Origin: Sphingobium sp. EP60837
GTDB taxonomy: Bacteria > Pseudomonadota > Alphaproteobacteria > Sphingomonadales > Sphingomonadaceae
Assembly: GCF_001658005.1 (NCBI RefSeq)
Contig: NZ_CP015986.1
Span: 2,481,501-2,545,500 of the forward strand
Reading direction: 5' to 3'
Length of the DNA stretch: 64,000 bases
This document shows, piece by piece, positions 44,542 through 53,569 of this stretch (the first letter of the stretch is position 1; every line of letters begins with the position of its first letter). The notes under the pieces are model-generated. The model saw nothing but the letters and a program-made list of their open reading frames with translations, was not told the origin of the DNA and did not search any database. Position numbers and translations under genes: made by a program.

Positions 44542-44775
44542 TCAGGCCACCTTTTCGATGCGGTAGTTTTCGATCACCGTGTTGGCGAGCAGCTTGCGGC
44601 ACATGGCGTCGATATCTTCGTCGCTGGTGCCGTCCGCCAGGTCCAGCTCGATGAGCTTGCCCGCGCGCACGTCGTTCACGCCCGAAAAGCCCAGGCCGTC
44701 GAGTGCGTGGTGGATCGCCTTGCCCTGCGGGTCGAGAACCCCGCCCTTGAGGGTGACGAAGATGCGGGCTTTCAT
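44542..44775 (-). CDS. purS: Phosphoribosylformylglycinamidine synthase subunit PurS
   Basis: 77-residue structural subunit that bridges PurL and PurQ. Full family match: MKARIFVTLKGGVLDPQGKAI, HALDGLGFSGVNDVRAGKLIEL, and LLANTVIENYRIE. I chose ATG 44775; a longer frame reaching 44838 adds a hydrophobic, non-native extension. First gene of purS-purQ on the reverse strand. Confidence 0.95.
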   Translation of the reverse strand: MKARIFVTLKGGVLDPQGKAIHHALDGLGFSGVNDVRAGKLIELDLADGTSDEDIDAMCRKLLANTVIENYRIEKVA

Positions 44776-44902
44776 GAGGCCAAAAACTCCGTGGATTGCT
44801 ATGGCGCACCCCCTAGTCGCCTGCGCCGCGCCAAGCAAGGCATTATCCCTTTATTAGCCACTGTAAGGCTATAGCTCATGCACGGCATGAGGGGTTTTCA
44901 GG

Positions 44903-45052
44903 ATGGCTGGTCTTGCGCTGGCGATGTTTGTCGGGCTTTTCGCCTTCGGGCAGCAGATCGTCGGCTATGACGATCCGCATGGCCGCGTCCAGTTGGCGCT
45001 GCTGGCGACCTTCACCTTCGGCGTACTGATCGGATACCGGGCCAACAGCTGA
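44903..45052 (+). CDS. Small predicted membrane protein (49 residues)
   Basis: Short open frame MAGLALAMFVGLFAFGQQIV... ending GVLIGYRANS, with GAGGGG eight bases before the ATG. Two hydrophobic segments flank a polar turn (GYDDPHGRVQ). It lies 51 bases before the TauE/SafE gene in the same direction. No known family; regarded as a probable real small gene because of the ribosome-binding site and clean two-helix layout. Confidence 0.5.
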   Translation: MAGLALAMFVGLFAFGQQIVGYDDPHGRVQLALLATFTFGVLIGYRANS

Positions 45053-45103
45053 GCGGGCGATAAAGTCGTTCGCTTGAGCCGCCTTCTATTCTAGGGCGGC
45101 GGC

Positions 45104-45856
45104 ATGAGTGGCGAATATCTCTATTATACATGCGCGATCCTGGCGGTGATCCTTTCGGGGCTCGCCAAGGGTGGTTTCGCAGGCGTGGGCGCGCTGGCGA
45201 TGCCGATCATGGCGTTGGGCATCGATCCTGTCCGGGCTGCGGCGATCATGCTGCCCATATTGATATTGCAGGATGCGGTCAGCGTCTGGTCGTTCCGGCA
45301 TAGTTGGGACGCGCATATCTTGAAGGTGATGCTGCCCGGCATGGCGGCGGGCGTGGGGCTCGGCTATCTCTTTGCCGCGCAGGTGCCTGAGACGGCTGTG
45401 CTGGGCGCACTGGGCTTTATTTCCACGCTGTTCGGTGCGCAGAGGCTTTGGGTGGAGCGGGGCGGGGCGATCGTCCTGCCGTCCACATCGCCCAACTGGA
45501 TCGGGACGCTGCTCGGCGTGGCGAGCGGCTTTACCAGCCAGATCGCCCATGCGGGTGCGCCGCCCTTTCAGATGTGGGTTCTGCCCAAGCGGCTGGCGCG
45601 CGATGTGCTGATCGGAACCAGCGCCATCGCCTTTGCCGTCATGAACTGGATCAAGGTGCCCGCTTATGCCGCGTTGGGGCAGTTCACCCGCGCCAATCTG
45701 ATGGCGACAGCGATGCTGGCGCCGATCGCGATCGCGGCGACCTTTGCCGGGGTGGTGCTGGTGCGGCGGGTTGATCCGGCGCGTTTCTACACGCTGATCT
45801 ACGTGCTGATGGTGCTGCTGGGGATCAAGCTGATGGTGGACGCAGCGATGGGGTAA
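45104..45856 (+). CDS. TauE/SafE (TSUP) family anion permease
   Basis: 250-residue polytopic inner-membrane permease of the TSUP family, members of which export or import sulfite, sulfonates or other organic anions; substrate unknown. About eight membrane helices. Family repeats are visible: LAKGGFAGVGALAMPIMALG in the first half and GVASGFTSQIAHAGAPPFQMWVLP in the second. A GGGCGGCGG-like site precedes the ATG. Followed by a double hairpin that faces purC. Confidence 0.88.
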   Translation: MSGEYLYYTCAILAVILSGLAKGGFAGVGALAMPIMALGIDPVRAAAIMLPILILQDAVSVWSFRHSWDAHILKVMLPGMAAGVGLGYLFAAQVPETAVLGALGFISTLFGAQRLWVERGGAIVLPSTSPNWIGTLLGVASGFTSQIAHAGAPPFQMWVLPKRLARDVLIGTSAIAFAVMNWIKVPAYAALGQFTRANLMATAMLAPIAIAATFAGVVLVRRVDPARFYTLIYVLMVLLGIKLMVDAAMG

Positions 45857-45865
45857 TTCCCCTCC

Positions 45866-45906
45866 ACCGCCTATGGCGGTCCCCCTCCCCATCACGGATG
45901 GGGAGG
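45866..45906. repeat. Tandem palindromes between the TSUP gene and purC
   Basis: ACCGCC-TAT-GGCGGT (45866-45880) is followed by CCTCCCCATC-ACG-GATGGGGAGG (45884-45906). CCCCTCC-rich palindromes of this kind resemble the element in the gspG leader. Placed between convergent genes, it may act as a bidirectional terminator. Confidence 0.7.
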
Positions 45907-45922
45907 ATTTGGGAGGTGCCGA

Positions 45923-46705
45923 TCAGTCCTTGCTGCGCTTCTTGCGGTGAGTGTCGAGGTCCAGCACGGTCGTATCTGCGCCCTCGGGCATGAGGCCGAG
46001 GCGGCGCGCGACTTCCTGATAGGCTTCGACTTCGCCGCCCAGATCGCGGCGGAAGCGGTCCTTGTCGAGCTTTTCGCCGGTGTTCATGTCCCACAGGCGG
46101 CAGCCGTCCGGGCTGATCTCGTCGGCCAGGATGACACGGCTATAGTCGCCATCCCACAGGCGGCCGAACTCCAGCTTGAAGTCCACCAGGCGGATGCCGA
46201 TGGCCGCGAAGAGGCCGCACATGAAGTCGTTGATGCGGATCGCCATGTCGGCGATGTCGTGCATCTCTTCCTGCGTGGCCCAGCCGAAGCAGGCGATATG
46301 CTCTTCGGACACGAGCGGATCGCCCAGCGCATCGTCCTTGTAGCAATATTCGATGAGGGTGCGGGGCAGCTGCGTGCCTTCCTCGATCCCCAGCTTCTTG
46401 CTGAGCGAGCCGGCGGCGACGTTGCGCACGACGACTTCGATGGGGACGATTTCCACCTGGCGCACCAACTGCTCGCGCATGTTGAGGCGGCGGATGAAGT
46501 GGGTGGGCACGCCGATCTGGCCAAGCAGGGTGAAGATATGCTCGGAAATGCGGTTGTTGAGCACGCCCTTGCCGGAGATCGTGCCCTTCTTCTGCGCGTT
46601 GAAGGCGGTGGCGTCATCCTTGAAATATTGAATGATCGTGCCGGGCTCCGGGCCTTCGTAAAGGATCTTTGCCTTGCCTTCGTAAATCTGGCGGCGACGA
46701 GCCAT
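45923..46705 (-). CDS. purC: Phosphoribosylaminoimidazole-succinocarboxamide synthase
   Basis: SAICAR synthetase of purine synthesis. 260 residues from ATG 46705 ([18 protein letters not shown]); an in-frame extension to 46744 is less likely. Family motifs: [55 protein letters not shown]. Forms a local purine group with purQ-purS though separated by the TSUP gene. Confidence 0.95.
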   Translation of the reverse strand: MARRRQIYEGKAKILYEGPEPGTIIQYFKDDATAFNAQKKGTISGKGVLNNRISEHIFTLLGQIGVPTHFIRRLNMREQLVRQVEIVPIEVVVRNVAAGSLSKKLGIEEGTQLPRTLIEYCYKDDALGDPLVSEEHIACFGWATQEEMHDIADMAIRINDFMCGLFAAIGIRLVDFKLEFGRLWDGDYSRVILADEISPDGCRLWDMNTGEKLDKDRFRRDLGGEVEAYQEVARRLGLMPEGADTTVLDLDTHRKKRSKD

Positions 46706-46842
46706 GCGCGTTCCTGTCTTCCAAGAAAGAATGTGCCCCGGCAAACGCGAATCGAAAAAGGATCAGCGGGTGCCGGGGCTGCTAGGGCTCGGCCCATAGA
46801 CCAAAGCAGGCGGGGGTGCAATTAGGGTGCTGAATTCGCGCG

Positions 46843-46983
46843 CTACAGGACGTCGCCGAACATGAACCAGACCAGCGCGATCCAAGCCGCAAGACCGACA
46901 ACGCCCAAGATAACGCCGGAGCGCGCCCGGATCGCATGCGCCAAGCCGCCGCCTTCGGTCCATTCGTCTCCGTCATCCGTCAT
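46843..46983 (-). CDS. Small predicted membrane protein (46 residues)
   Basis: Frame from ATG 46983 encodes MTDDGDEWTEGGGLAHAIRA followed by one membrane helix (GVILGVVGLAAWIALVWFMF) and ends GDVL. The acidic, soluble start and single C-terminal helix are the pattern of small respiratory-type or quality-control membrane peptides, but no family is recognised. It lies 37 bases after otsA on the same strand; no strong ribosome-binding site is visible. Confidence 0.55.
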   Translation of the reverse strand: MTDDGDEWTEGGGLAHAIRARSGVILGVVGLAAWIALVWFMFGDVL

Positions 46984-47020
46984 TGGTTCAGTGTAGCCAA
47001 CCAGGACAGGGAGGAAAGCG

Positions 47021-48430
47021 CTATTCGGCCGCCTCTATCTGGGGCTTTTTCTCTTCAACCTCGCGCTGGACCGCCATCAGGCGTTCGGTGAAGCATTGCC
47101 GCCACCAGCTTATGTCCTGCTCCTCAACGCATTTCATCATCGACTGCCAGCGGCGCTTCCGTTCCTCCAGGGGCATCGCGAGCGCGCGAGTGATGGAATC
47201 GGACACCTCCTCGGGACTATAGGGGTTGATGAGCAGCGCGTCCTTGAGCTGGGTGGCCGCTCCTGCGAAGCGCGAGAGGATGAGGACGCCGGGGTCCTCC
47301 GGGTCCTGCGCCGCGACATATTCCTTGGCAACGAGGTTCATGCCGTCGCGCAGCGGGGTGACGAGCCCAATCTGGGCAGCGCGATATATGCCCGCCAGCT
47401 TGTCGCGGGGATAGCCTTGGTTGACGTAGCGCACGGGGCTCCAGTCCACATCGCTATATTCGCCGTTTATGCGGCCCGCGAGCGCGTCCAGCGTGGCGCG
47501 GATATGCTGGTAGCTTTCCACTTCGCCCCGGGACGGGGGCGCTATCTGGGTCAGCACGACATTACGATGATGTTCGGGGTGGTCCTTCAGGAAGCGGGCA
47601 TAGCCGTTGAAGCGTTCCTCCAGCCCCTTGCTGTAATCCAGCCGATCAACGCCCACGATCAGGGCACGGTGCTGCAGCGAACGGCGGACCTGTTCGAACA
47701 TGGAGCTGGCCGCGTCGCTGACGGCGGCCCTGGAGAATTCCTGGGCATTGATGCCGATCGGGCAGGCAATCGCCTGGATCGTGCGGCCATTGAGCGTGAC
47801 GAAGTCGCCGTTGACCGTTCCGCCCATTTCCCGTTCGATATAATGGCGGAAGGATTCCAGCCATTCTTCGGTGTGGAGACCCACAACATCATAAGCGAAG
47901 AGCGTCTGCACCAGCTTGGTATGATGCGGCAGCGACACGAGCAGGCGCGTCGGCGGCCAGGGGATGTGCAGGAAAAAGCCCATCCGGTTGTTAAGGCCCT
48001 TGTCCCTTAACATCTGGCCGAGCGGGATCATGTGATAATCATGAACCCATATGATGTCCTCTGGTTCGATCAGGGGGCTCGCCGTGTCGGCGAAGCGCTG
48101 ATTGACGCGATTATAGCCGCCTTCGAAATCGCGGGCATATTCCGCCAGATCGATCCGGAAGTGGAAGAGCGGCCACAGCGTCTTGTTGGCGTAGCCGTTA
48201 TAATATTCATCGACGTCCTGCTCTTCCAGATCGATCGTTGCAGTCTTGACGCCTTCGTCTTCCGAAAAACCGATATGGCCGGTGAAATTTTCCGTGATCT
48301 CACCCGACCAGCCGACCCAGATGCCCCGGCTTTCCCGCAGCGCCTGGGCGAGAGCTACGGCAAGACCGCCCTGATTACCGGACTTGTTGGGCCTGCTTAC
48401 CCGGTTGGAAATGACAATCAGGCGGCTCAT
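47021..48430 (-). CDS. otsA: Trehalose-6-phosphate synthase
   Basis: GT20 enzyme that joins UDP-glucose (or another NDP-glucose) and glucose-6-phosphate. 469 residues from ATG 48430. Motifs: SNRVSRPNKSGNQGGLA at the sugar-phosphate loop; IIWVHDYHMIPLG; FLHIPWPP; GVDRLDYSKGLEERF; VTPLRDGMNLVAKEYVAAQ. Overlaps the upstream GH15 gene by four bases and belongs to the otsB-GH15-otsA operon for the osmoprotectant trehalose. Confidence 0.94.
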   Translation of the reverse strand: MSRLIVISNRVSRPNKSGNQGGLAVALAQALRESRGIWVGWSGEITENFTGHIGFSEDEGVKTATIDLEEQDVDEYYNGYANKTLWPLFHFRIDLAEYARDFEGGYNRVNQRFADTASPLIEPEDIIWVHDYHMIPLGQMLRDKGLNNRMGFFLHIPWPPTRLLVSLPHHTKLVQTLFAYDVVGLHTEEWLESFRHYIEREMGGTVNGDFVTLNGRTIQAIACPIGINAQEFSRAAVSDAASSMFEQVRRSLQHRALIVGVDRLDYSKGLEERFNGYARFLKDHPEHHRNVVLTQIAPPSRGEVESYQHIRATLDALAGRINGEYSDVDWSPVRYVNQGYPRDKLAGIYRAAQIGLVTPLRDGMNLVAKEYVAAQDPEDPGVLILSRFAGAATQLKDALLINPYSPEEVSDSITRALAMPLEERKRRWQSMMKCVEEQDISWWRQCFTERLMAVQREVEEKKPQIEAAE

Positions 48431-50277
48431 CGCATCACGCTCCAGGGTTTGCTCAGCAGAACGGCGCAATTGATGATGCCGACCAATGAGTAGGTTTGGG
48501 GATAGTTCCCCCATAATTCTCCGGTCACTGGATCGATATCCTCGGACAGCAGCCCGGCGGCAGTGCGGCGCGACAGCATCTCTTCGAACAGCAGCCGCGC
48601 CTCTTCCGTGCGGCCAGTTCGGTGCAGGGCTTCGATCAGCCAGAAGGTGCAAACATTGAAGGCGGTGACCGGCTCGCCGAAATCGTCGGGCGTGCTATAG
48701 CGGAGCATATTGTTGCCCCGGCGCAGATCCTGCTCCAGCGCCTTGAGCGTGCCGACGAACATGGGATTGTCGGCGGTCAGGAAACGCAGGTCGAGTAGTT
48801 GCAGCAGTGAGGCGTCGCGGGCGTCATCTTCGAAATTGGCCGAGATGGCGTTGCTGTGGGTGCGCCAGGCCGACTGAAGAATACGCGCCTTCATGATTTC
48901 TGCCCGTTCGCGCCAATGCACTTCCCGCTCGGGCAGGGCCAACGCGGAGGCGGCGTGGGCCAGGCGGTCGCAGGCGGCCCAGCACATCACCGCGCTATAG
49001 CTGTGCACGTGGGCGCGCGTGCGCAGTTCCCACAGGCCAGCGTCTGGCTGGTCATAGACGGCCCAGGCGCGTTCGCCGACAGCCTCCAGCGCTTCGAAAT
49101 CGGACATGCCGGCCATGCGGAGCAGGCGTTGGTCGATGAAGCCCTGAACCGAGGACAGGACGATCTGGCCGTAAGCGTCATGCTGGATTTGCGAATAAGC
49201 GGCGTTGCCGACGCGGACCGGGCCCATGCCGCGATAGCCGGGCAGATTTTCCGCCTCCCGCTCCTCCAATGTCGCGTTGCCGCGCACATCGTAGAGCGGT
49301 TGGATATGGCCGCCCTTGGCCCCATCGACGATGTTGCGCAGATAGACGAGGTAGCTTTCCAAGACGTCCAGCGCACCAAGGCGGTTGAGCGCTTCGACCG
49401 TGTAATAGGCGTCGCGTATCCAGCAGTAGCGATAATCCCAGTTACGCCCTGAATCTGCATGTTCGGGGATGCTGGTCGTCAGTGCGGCGACGATCGCGCC
49501 GGTTTCCTCATGCTGACAGAGCTTAAGCGTGATGGCGGAGCGAATGACGGCTTCTTGCCACTCCGCAGGAATGGCGAGCCCGCGCACCCAGACCTGCCAT
49601 TCATGAATGGTGTCGTCCAGCATCCGTTCGACGGCGGGCCGCAGGGCGTCGGAAAAGCTCTCATCCGGCCCCAGGAAGAAATGCATGTCATGTTCCAGAC
49701 GGAACCAGCTTTCCTGGCTGATGAGGCCGATAGGCGCATTGGTGGACATGCGCATCGCCATGTAGGACAGGACGAGGCGGATATGGTTCGAGCCATAGCT
49801 GATCGGCACATTTTCCGAATGCCACGACGTCGTCGGGCGGAGCCGGACACGGATTCGCGGGCTGCCCGCAACGGGACGGACGATGCGGCAAAAGGCGACC
49901 GGGCGGTACATGCGTCCCAAATGCCGGTGACGGGGGCAAAAGTCGTAAAGCTCGATCGCGTTGCCGTGATCGTCGGTCTGCCGTGTCACGAGGATCGGCG
50001 TGTTGCGGATATAATGCTGCTCTATGCTGACGCAGTTTTCCAGCTCGATCGCCCAGAAACCATGTGCGTCCGGGCCATCCCATGCCTTGTCATCCAGTAG
50101 GGCGGAAAAGACGGGATCGCCGTCCACGCGGGGCACGCAGGCCCATATCATCCGGCCGGCGCGGTCGATCAGCGCGGATGCCTGGCAGTTGCCGATAGGC
50201 CAAAGATCGAGATTGCGCTCGTTCCCGGCGTAGCTTGTTTGACTGTGCCTGACTATCGGTCTGCCCCCTTGGTTCAT
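48427..50277 (-). CDS. Glycoside hydrolase family 15 protein (glucoamylase/trehalase-like)
   Basis: 616 residues. N-terminal beta-sandwich followed by the (alpha/alpha)6 barrel of GH15. Motifs: SIPEHADSGRNWDYRYCWIRDAYYTVEAL, PGYRGMGPVRVGNAAYSQIQHDAYGQI, and DFGEPVTAFNVCTFWLIEAL near the C-terminus. Bacterial GH15 enzymes of this layout include glucoamylases and trehalases; the position between otsB and otsA favours trehalose or related glucan turnover (inference). Catalytic acids were not individually assigned. Starts at ATG 50277. Confidence 0.9.
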   Translation of the reverse strand: MNQGGRPIVRHSQTSYAGNERNLDLWPIGNCQASALIDRAGRMIWACVPRVDGDPVFSALLDDKAWDGPDAHGFWAIELENCVSIEQHYIRNTPILVTRQTDDHGNAIELYDFCPRHRHLGRMYRPVAFCRIVRPVAGSPRIRVRLRPTTSWHSENVPISYGSNHIRLVLSYMAMRMSTNAPIGLISQESWFRLEHDMHFFLGPDESFSDALRPAVERMLDDTIHEWQVWVRGLAIPAEWQEAVIRSAITLKLCQHEETGAIVAALTTSIPEHADSGRNWDYRYCWIRDAYYTVEALNRLGALDVLESYLVYLRNIVDGAKGGHIQPLYDVRGNATLEEREAENLPGYRGMGPVRVGNAAYSQIQHDAYGQIVLSSVQGFIDQRLLRMAGMSDFEALEAVGERAWAVYDQPDAGLWELRTRAHVHSYSAVMCWAACDRLAHAASALALPEREVHWRERAEIMKARILQSAWRTHSNAISANFEDDARDASLLQLLDLRFLTADNPMFVGTLKALEQDLRRGNNMLRYSTPDDFGEPVTAFNVCTFWLIEALHRTGRTEEARLLFEEMLSRRTAAGLLSEDIDPVTGELWGNYPQTYSLVGIINCAVLLSKPWSVMR

Positions 50278-50304
50278 TCAAACGAAGGGGGCGCAGGCCG
50301 TCGT

Positions 50305-51069
50305 TCAGCCCGGCCTGGCGACCCCCTCCAGGAGATAATGCCTGACGGCGGCAACCTGTTCCAAAGAGAATGCGGCCAGCGTCGCCCTGGGCGGGCCGAC
50401 CAGAATGCCAGCGCCGCCCAATGCGGCGGCGGCGGCGAAGCCTTCCTCATCCGTGACGTCGTCGCCGATGAAGACCGGCCGCCCGCCTGCCATGGGTGCG
50501 CGGGCCATCAAAACATGCACCGCGCTGCCCTTGTCCGCGCCGCCGGGGCGTAACTCAAAGAGCATCTTGCCCGGTTGAAGGGCGAGGCCCAGCTTGTCCG
50601 CAAGGTCGCTCGCCAGTTCGCCCGCCTGTGCACCCCATTGGGGAGCGCCGCGGAAATGGAGACCCACGCTGATCGACTTGCGTTCGACGAGCAGGCCGGG
50701 CTTGCCGTCTGCGAAGGCGTGAAAGGCGGCTTCCGCATCGTCCACGGCGGGGCGGCGGGGGGGCGCTTCGACGCCTTCGCCCGGATGAGCGAATTCCAGG
50801 CCGTGGGTGCCAGCCAACAGGAAGTTCGCGAAACCCAGGTCGCGCAGGGTTGCGATCGATCGGCCGCTGACGATCGCCAGCCGCCCGCCCAAGGCGTCGC
50901 GCAGTTCGCCGAGCAGGGTGAGCAAGTCTGTATCCACCACAACGCCGTCCGGCGTGTCGGCGATCGGCGCCAAGGTGCCGTCGAAGTCGAGGAATAGGGA
51001 AGCCCCCGTCAGCAGCGAAGCAGGCGGAGGGGGCAGGTGGGGCAGGGGAGCGAGGCGGGATTCGGACAC
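50305..51069 (-). CDS. otsB: Trehalose-6-phosphate phosphatase
   Basis: HAD-superfamily phosphatase producing trehalose. 254 residues. Motif I SLFLDFDGTLAPIADTPDGV holds the nucleophile Asp; motif II SGRS; the cap region follows, and the acid motif is VFIGDDVTDEEGF. Leads the operon with GH15 (27 bases on) and otsA. The divergent parC starts 127 bases away. Confidence 0.93.
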   Translation of the reverse strand: MSESRLAPLPHLPPPPASLLTGASLFLDFDGTLAPIADTPDGVVVDTDLLTLLGELRDALGGRLAIVSGRSIATLRDLGFANFLLAGTHGLEFAHPGEGVEAPPRRPAVDDAEAAFHAFADGKPGLLVERKSISVGLHFRGAPQWGAQAGELASDLADKLGLALQPGKMLFELRPGGADKGSAVHVLMARAPMAGGRPVFIGDDVTDEEGFAAAAALGGAGILVGPPRATLAAFSLEQVAAVRHYLLEGVARPG

Positions 51070-51196
51070 GCGCGCAAAGTGGCGCGGTTCGCCGAATGTG
51101 CAAGCCCTGGAAAATAGCCTGGACGATTTTTTCCGCCCTCACCCATCCCCGTAAACTCCGTTTCCGTTTTTCGGCGGCGCTGCTATTCCGATCGCG

Positions 51197-53485
51197 ATGA
51201 CCGATTTTCGCGACCCGTTCGACGCTATCAAGGATCACCCGTTCGACGATGCGCTGTCTCAGCGCTATCTCGTCTATGCCCTTTCCACCATCACCGCGCG
51301 ATCGCTCCCCGACCTGCGGGATGGGTTGAAGCCGGTGCACCGGCGGCTGCTATGGGCGATGCGGCTTCTGCGGATGGAGCCGGGGGGCGCATCACCTGAT
51401 GTGCTGGTCGCCAATCCGGCGCGCAACACCACCAGCTACAAGAAGTGCGCGCGCGTCGTCGGCGACGTCATCGGTAAATATCACCCGCATGGCGACACAT
51501 CAGTATATGACGCGATGGTGCGCCTGGCGCAGGATTTTTCGCTGCGCACGCCGCTGGTCGATGGGCAGGGCAATTTCGGCAATATCGATGGCGATAACGC
51601 TGCGGCCATGCGCTATACCGAGGCGAGGCTGACGCAGGCTGCTGCCGACCTGATGGCGGGGCTGGACGAGGGCACCGTCGATTTCCGCCCGACCTATAAT
51701 GGCGAGGACGAGGAGCCGGAGGTTTTCCCCGGCCTCTTCCCCAATCTGCTGGCCAATGGCGCGAGCGGCATTGCAGTCGGCATGGCGACCAGCATCCCGC
51801 CGCATAATGTAGCCGAATTGATTGATGCGGCGGGTCTGCTGATCGACAATCCGGAAGCAGAGCATGCCGAGCTGATGCAGATCGTGCGCGGACCGGACTT
51901 TCCCACGGGCGGCGTGCTGGTGGACAGCGCTTCCATCATTTCAGAGGCTTATGCGACGGGGCGCGGATCTTTTCGCACCCGCGCACGCTGGCACAAGGAA
52001 GATGGCGGGCGGGGCACCTGGGTCGCGGTGGTCACGCAAATCCCGTTCCAGGTCCAGAAGTCGAAGCTGATCGAACAGATCGCGGTGCTCATCAATGACA
52101 AGAAGTTGCCGATCCTAGCCGATGTGCGGGACGAGAGCGACGCGGAGATCCGCATCGTTATCGAGCCGCGCGCGAGGACGGTCGATCCTGATGTGTTGAT
52201 GGACAGTCTTTTCCGGCTGACGGACCTGGAAAACCGCTTTCCGCTGAACCTCAACGTGCTGGACGCTGCGCGGACGCCGCGCGTGCTGGGGCTGAAACCG
52301 GTGCTGGTCGAGTGGCTGAAGCATCAGATCGATGTGCTGGTGCGGCGCGCACGGCACCGGCTGGACAAGATCGCGGCGCGAATGGAGCTGCTGGACGGCT
52401 ATATCATCGCCTATCTCAACCTCGACCGGGTGATCGAGATCATCCGCACGGAGGATGAGCCCAAGGCGCTGATGATGGAGGAGTTTCAGCTCAACGACCG
52501 GCAGGCCGAAGCCATCCTGAACATGCGGCTGCGATCCTTGCGCAAGCTGGAGGAGATGGAGTTGCGGCGCGAGCATGGCGAGCTGCTGAAAGAGCGCGAC
52601 GAACTGACCAAGCTGGTCGAAAGTCCAACGCGGCAGCGCACGCGCCTGAAGAAAGACCTGGCCGAGCTGCGCAAGCGCTATTCGCCTGAAAGCGAGATCG
52701 GCAGGCGGCGCACGCTGGTCGAGGAGGCTGCGCCCGCGCGCGAAATTCCGCTGGAGGCGATGATTGAGCGTGAACCCATCACGGTGATTCTGTCGGAACG
52801 CGGCTGGATCCGCGCGATGAGCGGACACCGCGACCTGGCAGCGGCCGACACGCTGAAGTTCAAGGAAGGCGATGGGCCGAAGATCGCTTTCCATGCGCAG
52901 ACGACGGACAAGCTGCTGCTTGCCACGTCGAGTGGCCGCATCTTCACGCTCGGCGCGGACAGGCTACCGGGCGGACGGGGTTTTGGCGATCCGGTTCGGT
53001 CGCTGGTCGATATGGATGACCAAGGCGATATCGTAACCTTGTTCCCGGCCAAGACTGGCGGCGAACTGCTGCTGGCGGCGTCGGACGGGCGGGGCTTCGT
53101 CGCGGCGGTGGCCGATGTGATCGCCGAAACGCGCAAGGGCAAGCAGGTGGTGAATGTGCGGCCGGGCGCTCGCCTGACGGTGGTGCACAAGATTGCGACG
53201 GAGGCAGACAGCGTCGCCGTGGTGGGCGAAAACCGCAAGTTGCTGGTCTTCCCGCTTGTCGAGATGCCGCGCATGGCGCGCGGCCAGGGCATCCAGATGC
53301 AACGCTATCGTGATGGCGGACTGTCGGATGCCGTGGCGTTCCGCATGAGCGATGGTCTAAGCTGGGCGATGGGCGGCGACCGCGGACGAACGCGAACCGA
53401 GGCGGACATGTCGCCTTGGCGCGTGGCTCGTGGGGCAGCCGGGCGGATGCCGCCGGTCGGCTTCCCGCGAGACAATCGTTTTTGA
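51197..53485 (+). CDS. parC: DNA topoisomerase IV subunit A
   Basis: Decatenating type IIA topoisomerase subunit. 762 residues. Catalytic Tyr near 140 in [12 protein letters not shown]. The quinolone-determining region reads [20 protein letters not shown], with Thr 101 and Asp 105 at the positions of E. coli Ser80 and Glu84. GyrA/ParC core motifs follow ([19 protein letters not shown]) and a C-terminal beta-pinwheel with several blade repeats. Assigned to ParC rather than GyrA by the shorter length and blade sequence ([14 protein letters not shown]). Confidence 0.92.
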   Translation: MTDFRDPFDAIKDHPFDDALSQRYLVYALSTITARSLPDLRDGLKPVHRRLLWAMRLLRMEPGGASPDVLVANPARNTTSYKKCARVVGDVIGKYHPHGDTSVYDAMVRLAQDFSLRTPLVDGQGNFGNIDGDNAAAMRYTEARLTQAAADLMAGLDEGTVDFRPTYNGEDEEPEVFPGLFPNLLANGASGIAVGMATSIPPHNVAELIDAAGLLIDNPEAEHAELMQIVRGPDFPTGGVLVDSASIISEAYATGRGSFRTRARWHKEDGGRGTWVAVVTQIPFQVQKSKLIEQIAVLINDKKLPILADVRDESDAEIRIVIEPRARTVDPDVLMDSLFRLTDLENRFPLNLNVLDAARTPRVLGLKPVLVEWLKHQIDVLVRRARHRLDKIAARMELLDGYIIAYLNLDRVIEIIRTEDEPKALMMEEFQLNDRQAEAILNMRLRSLRKLEEMELRREHGELLKERDELTKLVESPTRQRTRLKKDLAELRKRYSPESEIGRRRTLVEEAAPAREIPLEAMIEREPITVILSERGWIRAMSGHRDLAAADTLKFKEGDGPKIAFHAQTTDKLLLATSSGRIFTLGADRLPGGRGFGDPVRSLVDMDDQGDIVTLFPAKTGGELLLAASDGRGFVAAVADVIAETRKGKQVVNVRPGARLTVVHKIATEADSVAVVGENRKLLVFPLVEMPRMARGQGIQMQRYRDGGLSDAVAFRMSDGLSWAMGGDRGRTRTEADMSPWRVARGAAGRMPPVGFPRDNRF

Positions 53486-53569
53486 ACGATCGCGTAACAA
53501 TCCGCATATCCGGTTGAAAACAGGGACGTCGTTTCCTGAAAATTTACCACTGGTGCCTAGTGCGGGGGT

